A program made the translations under genes and the position numbers. A DNA stretch of 64,000 nucleotides. Origin: Macrosoma leucophasiata. Taxonomy: Eukaryota; Arthropoda; Insecta; Lepidoptera; Hedylidae. The notes under the pieces are model-generated. The model worked only from the letters and a program-made list of their open reading frames with translations. It was not told the DNA's origin and did not search any database. Below are positions 44,178-54,237 of this stretch, in pieces; positions within the stretch are counted from its first letter, which is position 1; every line of letters begins with the position of its first letter. The stretch covers positions 5,766,001-5,830,000 of the forward strand of contig JAWQUS010000023.1 in NCBI GenBank assembly GCA_036365455.1, read 5' to 3'.

Positions 44178-44293
44178 CTGGTGGTAGAGCTCCAGTGACG
44201 GAGCTCAAGGGCGTAGGCACCACCGCATTACCTAATATACTTGCCGCTAAATGGTAGTGTTCAGCTCTATCCTGTTCCGGTCACGTGGTAATT
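44178..44293 (+). mobile_element. SINE-A copy, 3' truncated
   Basis: A clean head CTGGTGGTAGAGCTCCAGTG through the TTCCGGTCACGTGG box, then an abrupt change to the tandem repeat. The loss of the tail is unusual for a LINE-mobilised SINE and implies a later deletion. Confidence 0.8.
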
Positions 44294-44299
44294 GGTGGT

Positions 44300-44600
44300 T
44301 CGCCATCTTCGATTTACATTTTGACAGAACCATCAATTTCAACGCCCACAAGACCCATGAAAACGACACCCATGACGAAAAAGTTGATAATTTCATGCAG
44401 CCGCCATCTTGGATTAACATTTCGACAACACTATCGATTTCAACATTCTCTAGAACCATGAATGTGACACCAACCACGAAAAAGTTGTAAATTTTTTGGA
44501 GCCACCGTCTCGTACTTTCATTTTGACAGCACTAGGTAATCATTAGTTTCAACACCCTCGAAAACCACAACAAAACACATGTAAGTAAGTATTTTTTGTA
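44300..44600 (+). repeat. about 101 bp tandem repeat, three diverged units
   Basis: Units begin near 44301, 44402 and 44503 with GCCATCTTCGATT, GCCATCTTGGATT and CACCGTCTCGTAC, and share ATTTTGACAG-like, TCAATTTCAAC-like and ACGAAAAAGTTG boxes. Non-coding. Confidence 0.65.
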
Positions 44601-44707
44601 CAATTAAATATATAAAAAAACAACCTCGAAAACCATTAAACCACACCCATGAAAAATCTTATTTAACACGAAGTGACAATTCCAGTACCAATAAATTATA
44701 ATAATAA

Positions 44708-44935
44708 CTAGCTGCCTCGACGAACTTCGTATAAAGGTAAGTATAAAATAATTAAATGTCCAAAAAATCTAAAAAAAATTGGTGAGTCACCCTTACTATA
44801 TAGGGATATAAAAAATAGACATCAACCGATTCTCATACCTACCAACTATACACACTAAATTTCATAATGATCGGTCTAGCCGCTGCGGAGGAGTAGGTAT
44901 TGTTACAAACACTGTGACACGTGAATTTTATAAAA
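44708..44935 (+). repeat. rep-E, lepidopteran interspersed repeat
   Basis: AACTAGCTGCCTCGACGAAC at the left, TTTCATAATGATCGGTCTAG and GCCGCTGCGGAGGAGT near the right. Similar in style to rep-B and rep-C. Only one copy in the window. Confidence 0.5.
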
Positions 44936-44971
44936 ACACATGTTAAACTTAAAACAATACATCATTCTTAC

Positions 44972-45075
44972 CTTTCAAAATCACCAGGAAGTTTAAAAAA
45001 CGAAAGCTCCGGTTTTGATGATGATGAGTTCAAACAGCCGTATACCACGCAATACACTCGTGGCATCCTTGACAT
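44972..45075 (-). CDS. candidate THAP-domain first exon
   Basis: On the minus strand, ATG at 45075 (or 45066) opens MPRVYCVVYGCLNSSSS and closes SFFKLPGDFER, followed by AG and the donor GTAAGAATG from 44971. The C-x4-C start, GC.NS and the SFFK.P box are the first half of the THAP C2CH zinc finger, a DNA-binding fold of about 80 residues used by THAP proteins and P-element-type transposases. The second half (the C..H pair and AVPTIF-like box) would be in the next exon and was not found. The upstream 45090..45190 is CpG-rich and promoter-like. Whether this belongs to a host THAP gene, a P-like transposon or an isolated relic cannot be told from here. Confidence 0.55.
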
Positions 45076-45089
45076 ACTCGTGGAAACAA

Positions 45090-45200
45090 AACAAATTTTA
45101 TCGCAACGTGACCGCTTGTCTCGACGCGACACTCGCTACTGTAGTACCGCGAGAACCGCTTAGAGGCCTCGTAGATGCGCATGTTTGTTTGCGTGTGCCG
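45090..45200 (-). promoter_or_regulatory. CpG-rich region upstream of the THAP exon
   Basis: GTCTCGACGCGACACTCGC and GTAGTACCGCGAGAACCGC stand out from the AT-rich surroundings and sit 15 to 125 bp upstream of the ATG. No TATA box is evident. Confidence 0.35.
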
Positions 45201-45296
45201 TTTTGAACGCTTTGAACGTAGTACCTCACTGTTCTATACTTACATTGTGACGTGGTCAACTTTTGAATTTTCACATAAATATTTATTTCATGATTT

Positions 45297-45352
45297 GATG
45301 ATGCGTGATGTAGGCATCGGGACGTGACGACCCCACCGCCCACTAGTGGAAG
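45297..45352 (-). repeat. rep-Q copy
   Basis: The minus strand reads CACTAGTGGGCGGTGGGGTC followed by GTCACGTCCCGA. The same order is at 50254..50285 on the plus strand (GCTAGTGGGCGGTGGGGTCG). Confidence 0.55.
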
Positions 45353-45495
45353 AGTTTTTTTTCGGAAAACCGGTATTTTCGGAAAATCGAACTAATGTAC
45401 ATATATTGATTCAGCCATACAAATTAACGTACAGGTAAATGAAAACCATATTATAAATATTTTTAATGACAAATAGGAAATAAAAGAAAAAAAAG

Positions 45496-45563
45496 GGATA
45501 ACCAGTCCAGCTGGACTGGTTATCCTGAGGTCGCAGGTTCGATTCCTGCCCGAAGTCAAATTT
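45496..45563 (+). pseudogene. tRNA-like relic with inverted head
   Basis: 45511..45560 is the 3' half of a tRNA: the anticodon-arm-like CTGGACTGGTTATCC, B box GGTTCGATTCC and end CCCGAAGTCA. Where the D arm should be stands an exact inverted copy of the anticodon arm (45496..45510), a 15+15 bp palindrome without a loop. The 3' flank AAATTTTCTTTC is shared with the relic at 59966, so both probably descend from one mobile tRNA-like unit. Confidence 0.65.
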
Positions 45564-45565
45564 TC

Positions 45566-46142
45566 TTTCTGTTTTTTCTTTAATTTCTAAAGTTCACTTG
45601 CATGTGTTATTGCGAAAAATGAATAGTACAAATAGGAAATAAACAAAAAAGTGCAGACAATCTTGTAGTAAAACTAGTGTTTACGAATTACAACTAACGC
45701 TTAAAAAAATATTGAATCTTCATCTGCCGAAGCAAGCCTACCCGCTTACGAGCGGCTAGATCGCGTACTTTTTTGAGAACAGATATTTGATACTGGTCGC
45801 TCTCGGCCTATGTTTCAAACCAGCGCAAGGCAAAATCTAAGCAAGTTAACGCTTCAGAAGCACTAACTATGTTTTCAACTTCATTATCTGAACATACGAG
45901 TACAATAACAAGTGAACGAGTCGCGACAAATGGGCGAAAACTGAAGCGCGGGCGGCTTTGACCCGCGCGTTTCTACGTTCGGATAAGCGGTCGTTCGGTT
46001 AAGCGACGTTCGGATAATCGACGCTCCACCATACATTCATTGCCTTGTGAGCAGGAGTTATTTGAAGGAAACGCGTAGTGGCTGTGCGTATTGTCTGTTT
46101 ATTTTTTTATATATTTGACCTTATTTATCAAATGTTAAATTG
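45566..46142. other. unassigned, with a CpG-rich part
   Basis: 45940..46030 has GAAGCGCGGGCGGCTTTGAC and CGTTCGGATAA repeats (three related CGTTCGG words). No gene was recognised. Confidence 0.35.
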
Positions 46143-46235
46143 TAGTGTGTAGCACTACCGTGTTCCGGTTAGATGGGAATCTTCAACACGGTAATTATAT
46201 GAATTATGACAGAGACGTTTGGCCTGAGAAGTTGG
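46143..46235 (+). mobile_element. SINE-A fragment, old subfamily
   Basis: GTAGCACTACCGTGTTCCGG and ATTATGACAGAGACG only. Confidence 0.5.
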
Positions 46236-46935
46236 GGATTTTGGTAAATTAGTCAATTAAAGAATGTACGAATTGTTTTATTTTTATTTTCAAGGAAAAC
46301 AAACAGTGACTATATTTAAATACAAGATAAATTAAATTTGTACGAGTACAATTAATATTCGGTTTCTCAGGTTGTTTTGCCAGATTATACGTATTTTCAA
46401 CTTTATTGTGCTATCGATTTTATGGACTCAATGATTAGTTTAAAAAATCGTTGCCAGCAAGTAGTTGTTGTTCCGTAACAAAAAACTTCGGCTCAAGCCT
46501 TATAGCATAGATTCAATTTAAAATTGTAATTGGACTAATGATACATTAGTCCAATTACAATTGAGTGAAAAAATATAACAATTTAAATAATTGAAAGAAA
46601 TGAAAAATCATATCAATTTAAAGAGTGGTCTATTAAGTTTATTGCTAGTAAGTGTGGTATGGTTACCTACTAATATAACTGTTACTCTGTACTCGTCAGG
46701 GGGACTCTCCGCTTATCCAGAATCAATCTAATAAAGCTTTTATTACCATTGCACAAGGTATCCTTTAAATCAATTCCCTGATAGTGCCAGTTTTATCGCA
46801 GTGAACAGCTACCTAAGGAGTAATTTATTTAATAGAAATTGAACGCTATTATAGGGATTTTACCACGATTTTACGGATATGACATTTCAATATGATACGA
46901 ATATTTAATTATATTATTTTTTATAATTATAAATA
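46236..46935. other. AT-rich stretch with a 19 bp-arm hairpin
   Basis: AATTGTAATTGGACTAATG (46522..46540) and its complement (46544..46562) enclose three bases. The remainder was not recognised. Confidence 0.5.
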
Positions 46936-47472
46936 AATAATGTATGTATGTATGTATCTTCACGCCAGGTCCCTAACGGGGTAGGCAGAGAGTGTAGAGC
47001 GCCAGACATCCCGGTTCTGGCAAACCTCTCGTGCCTCGTCTACCTTCATCATTCTCTTCATACATGCACGCCGATTCCTAAGACTTTTGACCCCACCATC
47101 AGACAGAACTCGACCTATTTGGTCATGGTAGGTCAGCCTTGGTCTTCCTGGGCCTCTGCAACCATCCACATTCGCATTGTATATCTGTTTAGTCATTCGC
47201 TCATTCGACATTCTTTCTATATGCCCGAACCATCGGAGCATGCCTTTTTTCATTTTTACACCGATACTATCATTCACACAAAGTCTCTTTCTTACATCTT
47301 CATTACGAACGCGATCGGTGAGTGATACACCGCAGATCTTGCGCAAAGATCTCATCTCGACCGCGTTCAACTTACTTTCATGCTCTTTCCTGCATACCCA
47401 GCTCTCGCTTCCATATAAAAGCGTTGGAGTAAGTACAGCATTATGTACGGCTAGTCGAGCCCGCTGGCTGAG
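46936..47472 (-). pseudogene. RTE-1 LINE, C-terminal part and 3' tail
   Basis: The minus-strand frame reads AVHNAVLTPTLLYGSESWVC, VEMRSLRKICGVSLTDRVRN, MLRWFGHIERM and RPRLTYHDQIGRVLSDGG, ending at 46960. This is the conserved region downstream of the RT catalytic core in RTE-like insect LINEs. The 3' end is GCCTACCCCGTTAGGGACC then GGCGTGAAGATACATACATA with TATG repeats at 46940..46955. The endonuclease and RT core are missing (5' truncation at about 47472, next to a TAA microsatellite). The frame itself is unbroken, so this is a young fragment. Other copies: 40782, tips at 24371 and 14273. Confidence 0.88.
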
Positions 47473-47575
47473 ATAATAATATAATATATAAATAAATAAT
47501 AAATAATAATAAGGTATTATTCCAGTTTCGGTTACGGTTACAGAAATCATTTTGGATTATCCTTTAGGTATCTTT

Positions 47576-47945
47576 AGTAAGATAGCTTGAAGCACCGTCG
47601 ACGGTCGTTCGGGCAGAAGAGTTCTCGACTGGCGACTTCGTACCGGAAGACCTAGTGCGAGATTCACAAACCGTACTGCGACTTTACTTTCAGCAAAATA
47701 CTTACGCTTAGAACTGTGAAAACTCATACTTTACTTACAGCTCTAAACATACTTTGCTGAAAGTAAACTCGTCGTTCAGTCTGTGAATCTCACCATGACC
47801 ATAGGCAGCCTCCTCACGAGGTGGACTGATGATCTGGATGACGGAGGCTCAGCACCATTCGTTGTTAGTCATTGTGGCAATCTTTTGGAGGCGGCATTTG
47901 CCCATCAGTGGACGTCTGTCGGTTGAAATGATGATGAAAATCCTT
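47576..47945 (+). pseudogene. RTE-3 LINE 3' end, split by a MITE
   Basis: 47576..47655 corresponds to the region coding GRRVLDWRLRTGR-like residues and 47795..47945 to the final residues before the tail GAAATGATGATG. Between them is the MITE at 47656..47794. Orientation plus. The same terminus occurs at 48162 (minus) and 54706 (plus). Confidence 0.75.
47656..47794. mobile_element. palindromic MITE, long form
   Basis: Starts GCGAGATTCACAAACCGTAC and ends CAGTCTGTGAATCTCACC. The inner part holds CAGCAAAATACTTACGC and a matching inverted stretch. It is the same family as the compact hairpin at 4491..4565 but retains about 60 bp of centre, with decayed arms. Confidence 0.75.
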
Positions 47946-48161
47946 TAGTTTCGGATAGTTTCGGTTACTGATATTAGATTCAGAATGGATGATCGAATTA
48001 CCTACTCCATATCAAGGTTAAAGATATTTTTCAATCGTCCAAAGTCGAATTAGTCTTTCTGTATTTTCCTGCAATTTTTTAAAATTCACTTCCAATTATT
48101 TTCTGCTGCATTGTTTTAAAAAAAAGTTTATCTTAAATTCCTTTAAAACGCATTTTAAGCA

Positions 48162-48725
48162 TCATCATCATTTTAGCCAATATACATCCACTGCTGAACA
48201 AAGGCCTCCCCCAAAGAGTGCCACAACGAACGGTCCTGGGCCGCCCGCATCCAGCGATTGCCCGCGACCTTCACCAGGTCGTCGGTCCATCTTGTGGGGG
48301 GCCTGCCTACGCTTCGTTTTCCGGTACGCGGTCGCCACTCAAGAACTGCTCTGGCTCAACGGCCGTCAGTTCTTCGAGCTATGTGCCCTGCCCACTGTCA
48401 CTTGAGTCTCGCCATTCGGTGAGCTATGTCGGTAACTTTGGTTCTCATGCGGATCTCCTCATTTCTGATTCGATCTCGCAGAGGGACTCCAAGCATAACT
48501 CTCTCCATTGCTCTCTGAGTGACCTTGAGCCTTCTTATGAGGCCCATAGTGAGCGACCACGTTTCTGTCCCATAAGTCATCACTGGCAACACACATTGGT
48601 CAAAAACCTTTTTCTTGAGACACTGCGGTAAGTTGGATCAGAAGATGTATCGAAGCTTCCCGAACGCTGCTCAACCGAGTTGGATTCGGCGATTGACCTC
48701 TTTCTCGAAGTTGGACCGACCTAAG
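48162..48725 (-). pseudogene. RTE-3 LINE C-terminal part and tail
   Basis: The minus strand encodes VLPVMTYGTETWSLTMGL, RRLKVTQRAMERVMLGV and RDRIRNEEIRM in one frame (48592..48398), then, after frame changes, the GRPPTRWTDDL tail and the 3' end with ATGATGATGATGC. The upstream part, to 48725, covers LPQCLKKKV-type sequence. It is an RTE-like LINE with the RT core lost and several frameshifts. Confidence 0.82.
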
Positions 48726-49044
48726 TGGGGAAGAAATTACTAATAGTTACTACTAAATTATTACTACTTAAATAGGTAAAAACTATGATTTTCTGATTTT
48801 AATGACGTGAAGTATTATAGACTGCTTTATACCCGAATTTAATACAATAGAAAAATATTTTGGATATCCGGTAGTTTCGGATAAGGTAATGAAGCTCCAT
48901 AACATCCCTACTTCGTTAAATATTAAAGGCTACAGTCAATTAGTTTGTCAACAGAAGTGTAGTAGTTTTATCGCAGCTATTATCATAAATTAAAAATGTT
49001 TTTTTTTCCTCTTTATAGTGATTTTATTTATCCATTGTTTTGAA
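48726..49044. other. AT-rich stretch, nothing recognised
   Basis: No feature was identified. Confidence 0.35.
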
Positions 49045-49427
49045 ATCTTTTTTTTCATGTAACAAAAGTGAAAAACAAGCATACGCTACAGTGCACATTG
49101 ATGGTACCTAAGTGAATACTGTAGTACTTTCTATAGATATTAGTACTGTAAATATCCGTGGTAAATACCTAGGGTAAAAGGGGGTAATACACCCCACTTT
49201 AAAAAAAAATGAAATAAAACAAAAATATTTAAAGACTGCTTTGAGATATTTAATTAGGAACAATATTAAATACTGTGCTAATATTACCCCGTGTAACTAT
49301 CACAGAGACTACTAAGATGTCCGCATCTGCATTTCGACCTCTAGTCTTTCTGTAGGTGTCTATAGGCTGCAGTCATCATATCAATGTAAACAGCACGATT
49401 GTTTGCCACCTTCGTTATAAAAAAATA
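49045..49427. mobile_element. two opposed SINE-A fragments
   Basis: 49045..49140 is a minus-strand tail part (T run, GTGAAAAACAAGCATACGC). 49285..49427 is a plus-strand 3' part with the old-subfamily AACTATCACAGAGACTAC box and tip GATTGTTTGCCACCTTCG. They face away from each other, tail against tail outside in, with 140 bp of unrelated DNA between. Confidence 0.65.
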
Positions 49428-49497
49428 TGTTACCTACGTGGACGACGTCACGAGCACAGCCAGTCATGTACATTTAAAATACTAGCTATTAAGCTGT

Positions 49498-49835
49498 AAT
49501 TCCGTGCATCGCGATCGATCGCGGCCGCGCGCGGCCTACGACTCGTCGGCCGCTCGCGACAATAGATACAGTATGAAAATGTATGGCACCGCTTCCATGG
49601 CCCGCGGCAGACTCGGCTCGCCCAACGACTATTGTGAGCCGCGCGAGGCCGTGCGTATATTGACATCAGAAACGTCATGGATTTCATGGCGCAAACATAA
49701 CGAACCTATAATGTGAAACCATTTTACCACTGGCTAGTTAAACAGCACATATACTATGTTTGACATTTTATATGTGCTGTGCCGACGACAGTCATAGGCC
49801 GCGTGCGGCCGCGATCGATCAGGATGCACGGAATT
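49498..49835. mobile_element. GC-rich terminal-inverted-repeat element (rep-M)
   Basis: AATTCCGTGCATC plus GCGATCGATCGCGGCCGC at 49498..49530 mirrors GCGGCCGCGATCGATC plus GGATGCACGGAATT at 49805..49835. The pairing extends to TCGTCGGC near 49550 with a few gaps. The 338 bp element is CpG-dense in an AT-rich area. The core contains an internal inverted pair CAGCACATATACTATG / ATTTTATATGTGCTG. It encodes no transposase. Confidence 0.7.
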
Positions 49836-50023
49836 GCACCTTTATCCGCAACTTCACTCTTATAACAAGTGAAGCAATGATTAAAGACAGAACATAAATT
49901 ACAGTCCAACGGCATATCCTGCATGGCTAAGAGCATCATATTAAAAATAAGTACCTATGCGGCATGATGATACGTAATTGACACTAATTTTCTAAACTGT
50001 TAACTCACTGTTGGACGTTTGTC

Positions 50024-50200
50024 ATCATATTAGCTGAAAGATGTCCACTGCTTGACCTAAGCCTTGCCATAATCGCCACGCCTGGCATGCGGATTGGCGA
50101 TCGCAGTGGCGATAGCTTCATCGCAGGACGATGCTGCCCATCTTACGATATTGCACTCTCTACTGCTCCATTAGAATGATTTGACCGGCCTTCTTCGGTT
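50024..50200 (-). mobile_element. RTE-like LINE tail fragment
   Basis: TCATCATATTAGCTGAAAG and ATGTCCACTGCTTGACC followed by CCACGCCTGGCATGCGG. The minus-strand sequence matches the usual end of RTE-group LINEs. No catalytic part. Confidence 0.5.
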
Positions 50201-50209
50201 GACTGACTG

Positions 50210-50346
50210 CACTGGTGGAAGAATTATCTTCCAGAAGAAGAAAATCCTTCCGCTAGTGGGCGGTGGGGTCGTTACATCCCGACACCAGCAAGCACGTGGA
50301 CGTTTGTAATCCTTATATTTTATTGTTGAAGAATATTTATCAAACA
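50210..50346 (+). repeat. rep-Q copy
   Basis: CTTCCGCTAGTGGGCGGTGG and GTCGTTACATCCCGACACC. An inverted pair TTATCTTCCAGAAG/CTTCCGC is nearby. Partner at 45297. Confidence 0.5.
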
Positions 50347-50607
50347 CCAGCTGACCCGGCAAACTTCGTATTGCCTCAGAATGAAATAATGCGTCAAAGG
50401 TTTGATATATCACACGAATACGGACTATTTGCATGGGAAAATGAAATTGTGGTTTTTACTATTTCCCTGCAATATTTTCTGACCTTTTAAACCTTCTCTG
50501 GACTTCCAAAAATCATTCAAAACCAAAATTAGCCAAATCGGTCCAGCCGTTCGCTAGTTTTAGCGAGATTAACTAACAGCAATAGATTTTTATATAGGTA
50601 TATAGAT
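50347..50607 (-). repeat. rep-B copy, near full length
   Basis: AGCTGACCCGGCAAACTTCG to TAACTAACAGCAATAGATTT and a short TA stretch. Confidence 0.9.
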
Positions 50608-50907
50608 TTTCGTATTTAATGCCTGAAGCCGCAATGGATCCGATTGGATCCGAGAACAATAAGAAATCAATTGTCATATTTTTCTGTTGGCCTGAGGGAA
50701 GTTACTTAGGTGTGTCGTAGTCATATTGTCAAATTGGACATTATCATGAAATGAAGAAATTGAAATGCAGATGATGGTGTCTCCATAGGTACGGTACCTA
50801 CCTATTTAAACACTTGTCCACCAATGTGAGCTGTATGCTTGTTGCCATTGACCTATCAATCTCTGGGGCTCTACCATCAGTAGACTTGAATTAAATTGGT
50901 AGATAGA

Positions 50908-51157
50908 TACTCTGGAGCTCGCGGGCGTAGGCGCCACCGCATTACCTAATACGAGTATACTTGCCGCTAAATGGTAGTGTTCAGCACCATCGTGTTCGGG
51001 TCAGGTGGTAATGTACGGCCCTGTAATTTCCGGCAGAGGCATAATACCTTAGGCCTCAGGAGTGCATTTTGACTTTGGTCTTTGTGTGGGTGTCTATAGG
51101 CTGCAGTCATCACTTTACATCAATGTGAACTGCATGATTATTTGCCACTTCCAATGA
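50908..51157 (+). mobile_element. SINE-A copy
   Basis: Starts at the CTCTGGAGCTCGCGGGC box and has all later boxes, ending ATTTGCCACTTCCAATGAG without a clear A run. A separate tip and head fragment precedes it at 50815..50885. Confidence 0.8.
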
Positions 51158-51431
51158 GCATATAACATCATTGGCCACTTCCATTAGGTACCAACATTTA
51201 AAACATATATATACGAGTATTTACTAAAAATAATTTATATCAAATTGTAGAACATTATACTGGTATAAGATTACTTGCAATTCCATGTAGTTAATTGTAC
51301 GCGAACAGCCTTGAGCATGTTCAGCGTAACCTTTGAGACTAATTTACATGTATATTTGTAATATGATTATTATACCTAGGCCATTTTTGTGCTAAACATT
51401 TTTTTACAATTTGAGACCTTTTTTATGGCAT

Positions 51432-51625
51432 GAAGTGGCTCCAGTGACGGAGCTCGTAGGCATAGGCACCATCGCATTACCTAACCTACTTGCCGCTAAA
51501 TGGTAGTGTTCAGCACTTTCGTGTTCCGGTCAGGTGGTAATAATATACGGCCCGGAAAATTTGGGGACAGAGGTATAATACCTTGAGCAGAGTGGGAACG
51601 GATCTACATTGAAATCTCTGGTTTC
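51432..51625 (+). mobile_element. SINE-A copy, 3' truncated
   Basis: GGCTCCAGTGACGGAGCTCG to GGTAATAATATACGGCCCGG, with the tail replaced at about 51625 where rep-C begins. A stray tip lies at 51962..52018. Confidence 0.75.
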
Positions 51626-51639
51626 ATATAGACTAGCTG

Positions 51640-51830
51640 TGCCCGCGACTTCGCTTGCGTGAGATTTTATGATTGTTCAGTATCTACCCGGACGAAGTCG
51701 TGGGCGCAGCTAGTATAATAGCCTAAGTTACTCCTTATTACATCAGCTATCTGCCAGTGAAAGTCCCATCAAAATCTGTCCAGCCGTTCCCAAGATAAGC
51801 CCCGCCAAACAGACCGAAAGACACAAAAAT
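51640..51830 (-). repeat. rep-C (MINE-like) copy, inverted
   Basis: CTAGCTGTGCCCGCGACTTC and its inverted counterpart GACGAAGTCGTGGGCGCAGC (51690..51712), then CTAAGTTACTCCTTATTAC and AAAATCTGTCCAGCCGTTCC. It matches 7432..7655 in reverse. Confidence 0.7.
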
Positions 51831-52258
51831 TGAAAAAAAAAATTGTTTTGGTTTATGTCCTGTGTATACATACATATGCATTTAGTAAAAAGCGGTTTAA
51901 TTTTAATATTACAAACAGACACTCCTATTTTATTTATTTGTATAGATGTATAGACTACAGTATTACTGCCCATCAATGTAGACTGTATGCTAGTTTGTCA
52001 CTTCATGATGTAAATAAATCGTAGATTAAACCTGGGTCAAATGACTTGTTACACTACAACAACGAGTCAACCGTAAATTCAAACTTCTCAGTCGATTGCA
52101 CTCTCGTATTATGTAATTTATCCACTTCCAACACGCTTATTCGATACGCACTATGTTAAGGTAACGATAGGATCATTAATTATCTATTTAACTTCTTACA
52201 TGTATATTGTACACTAGGCGGCTACGATTCAAAAATATCGCATAGATTTATTAAATGT

Positions 52259-52735
52259 AAAGGAGATGTTGCAAAAATGTATAGACCTCCGGCCATCTAT
52301 TGTACACAATATCATTAAATATGCAAAATCAATATAAAAACGTTTTTTACTGCATATTTTCACTTATTTAGCTTGGTTTGCAGTTACAAAACATTATTTG
52401 CAGTAAGAATTGCAACTCAAAACCAACATGGCGGATATGGCGGGCGATGACATTTTGACATTTTTATTTTTTAAATTGTATTTTGATTATATAGTACTTG
52501 GAGAAAAAAAGAAATATTTTCTAAGTACTATCGAAATCGTTTGATCCCAAGCGTCGGCTGTATCGCCGCCATGTTAAACATAGCTGAAAATGATAAAATC
52601 CTTTGAATTAAATGTGGTTGTAACTCTAAAATATATTCTTGAATAACTTTATTGTATTTTTTTCGGATTCTTGTTTAATTTACCCATTTTTTGAGGACGT
52701 GTACGAACCAGAGCCGAACTCGCAACATCTCCTTT
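52259..52735. mobile_element. TIR element (rep-J), complete
   Basis: 477 bp bounded by AAAGGAGATGTTGC and its exact complement GCAACATCTCCTTT. It contains CCAACATGGCGGATATGGCG. A second, one-ended copy lies inverted at 58770..59058 and aligns for about 280 bp. No reading frame resembles a transposase, so it is non-autonomous. The target duplication is unclear. Confidence 0.75.
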
Positions 52736-53235
52736 AAGTTTACTTATATGTCATGGCTATATCGCAAAATTGCCCATATCATGTCATGTGCTAGATATGG
52801 TGTAGATATATGCTTATTGGGTATAATATGCATGAATAAACACAATATGATTTTAATTTCTAGGGACAAAAATAATGTGTTGTAACTTAAATATTACTTT
52901 TAGCGGTGTGTGATTAGTAATTGTTTTAATGGGCGGCAGGTATCTGTTATACAGGAAATGTAAAACAGATATTGATTAAACAATTAGAATGTTTTTTTTC
53001 TTATTAAGTTAACAAAATTATTAAAAAAAATAATTTCTTAACAAAATTACAACATCAACAACAACAATAATTAATTATTATTTTTGAATTAACGTTTATG
53101 GACAATCACCAAAAAGGTTAAAAAAATAATAAACTTCCTAAGCAACAGATATACTGACTTTTCGTCTAAATATTTTATAACTGGATTGGTAATTTAATTT
53201 TTGACTCCAATTCAACCTCAATGCTTTTTGGCAAT
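52736..53235. other. AT-rich stretch, nothing recognised
   Basis: No gene or repeat family was identified. Confidence 0.35.
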
Positions 53236-53237
53236 TA

Positions 53238-53989
53238 GGGGAGCGAGGGGCTAGTTGTAACAGGGGTAAGTACTAACAGTGATTTTTCACTAGGAATTAA
53301 AACTTTGTCAACGTATTTTTTTGATTCAATATGGTCGTTAGAACCCCCCGCATCACGTCATCACACTCAGTGTCCCGCCAGGAGGCGCAGTGAGTGGGTG
53401 TGTGAAAGCGTTCCTTTGTCGGCAGGTAACATATTATTTTACGTTCGCAATATTTTGGTTGAGTTTATTACTATCAACTAATTGGAGTTTTCTGTACTTA
53501 ATTTATGCATACATGATGTGGTGTAGCGATTTTCGAGATTTCTGAGTTGATTTAATAGTGAAAGTAATAAATATTAAAAACGATGCCTTGGGGTTTGTTG
53601 TAACAAAATCGTGTATATTGTTTTTTATTAAATGTAGTATATATTGTGATATAATATATTGTCGTGTTAATATATAATGTAATTTGTATTATTATGCAGG
53701 TTAATGAATAAAAAATTAAAATTAAATTAAATGTTTTATTCTTGTTACAACATGCCCCAATAGCTGTTACAACTAACTCCAAGCACGGGGTAAATTATAA
53801 CACTTTCCATTTTTTACAAAAATCAAAGTTCTGAAAGATTTACTTATAAATTTGATATTTTTTCATTTAGACCTTATAGAAGAATGATTAGAGAGAGTAT
53901 CAATCAAAATGTAGTTAGTGATCATTTAACGAACACATTTCAAGATATATCGTTTTTTTTTAAATGTTACAACTAGCCCCTCGCTCCCC
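53238..53989. mobile_element. TIR element (rep-N) with TA target duplication
   Basis: Perfect 24 bp terminal inverted repeats beginning GGGGAGCGAGGGGCTAGTTG at 53238 and mirrored at 53966..53989, flanked by TA at 53236..53237 and 53990..53991. The inside is AT-rich (with TTGTTACAACATGCCCC near 53744, an echo of the TIR) and has no transposase. The TA duplication points to the Tc1/mariner or a related superfamily, but the G-rich terminus is not one I recognise. Confidence 0.82.
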
Positions 53990-54237
53990 TACTTGCGTAT
54001 TTTTCTTTACTGCGTCATCATTATACCATACACCTACATAAGAGAGTTTAAGTCGTAGCCACCTGGAGTACGGGGAAGTAGGAAGTCTACGTAACAAAAC
54101 TGCAATACAACCGGTTGCTATAATCGGTCTAACTGCCGCATCTAAATACCAATGTAGACGTTCACACAAATTGCAATATATGGATGTAAATACAAAAAGA
54201 GGAAGGACTAGGTGGATTAGAAGTCTGTACGTTACCT

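Noticed and set aside
48218..48631. 137-codon plus-strand frame
   Set aside because: Antisense to RTE-3; the minus strand carries the recognisable sequence.
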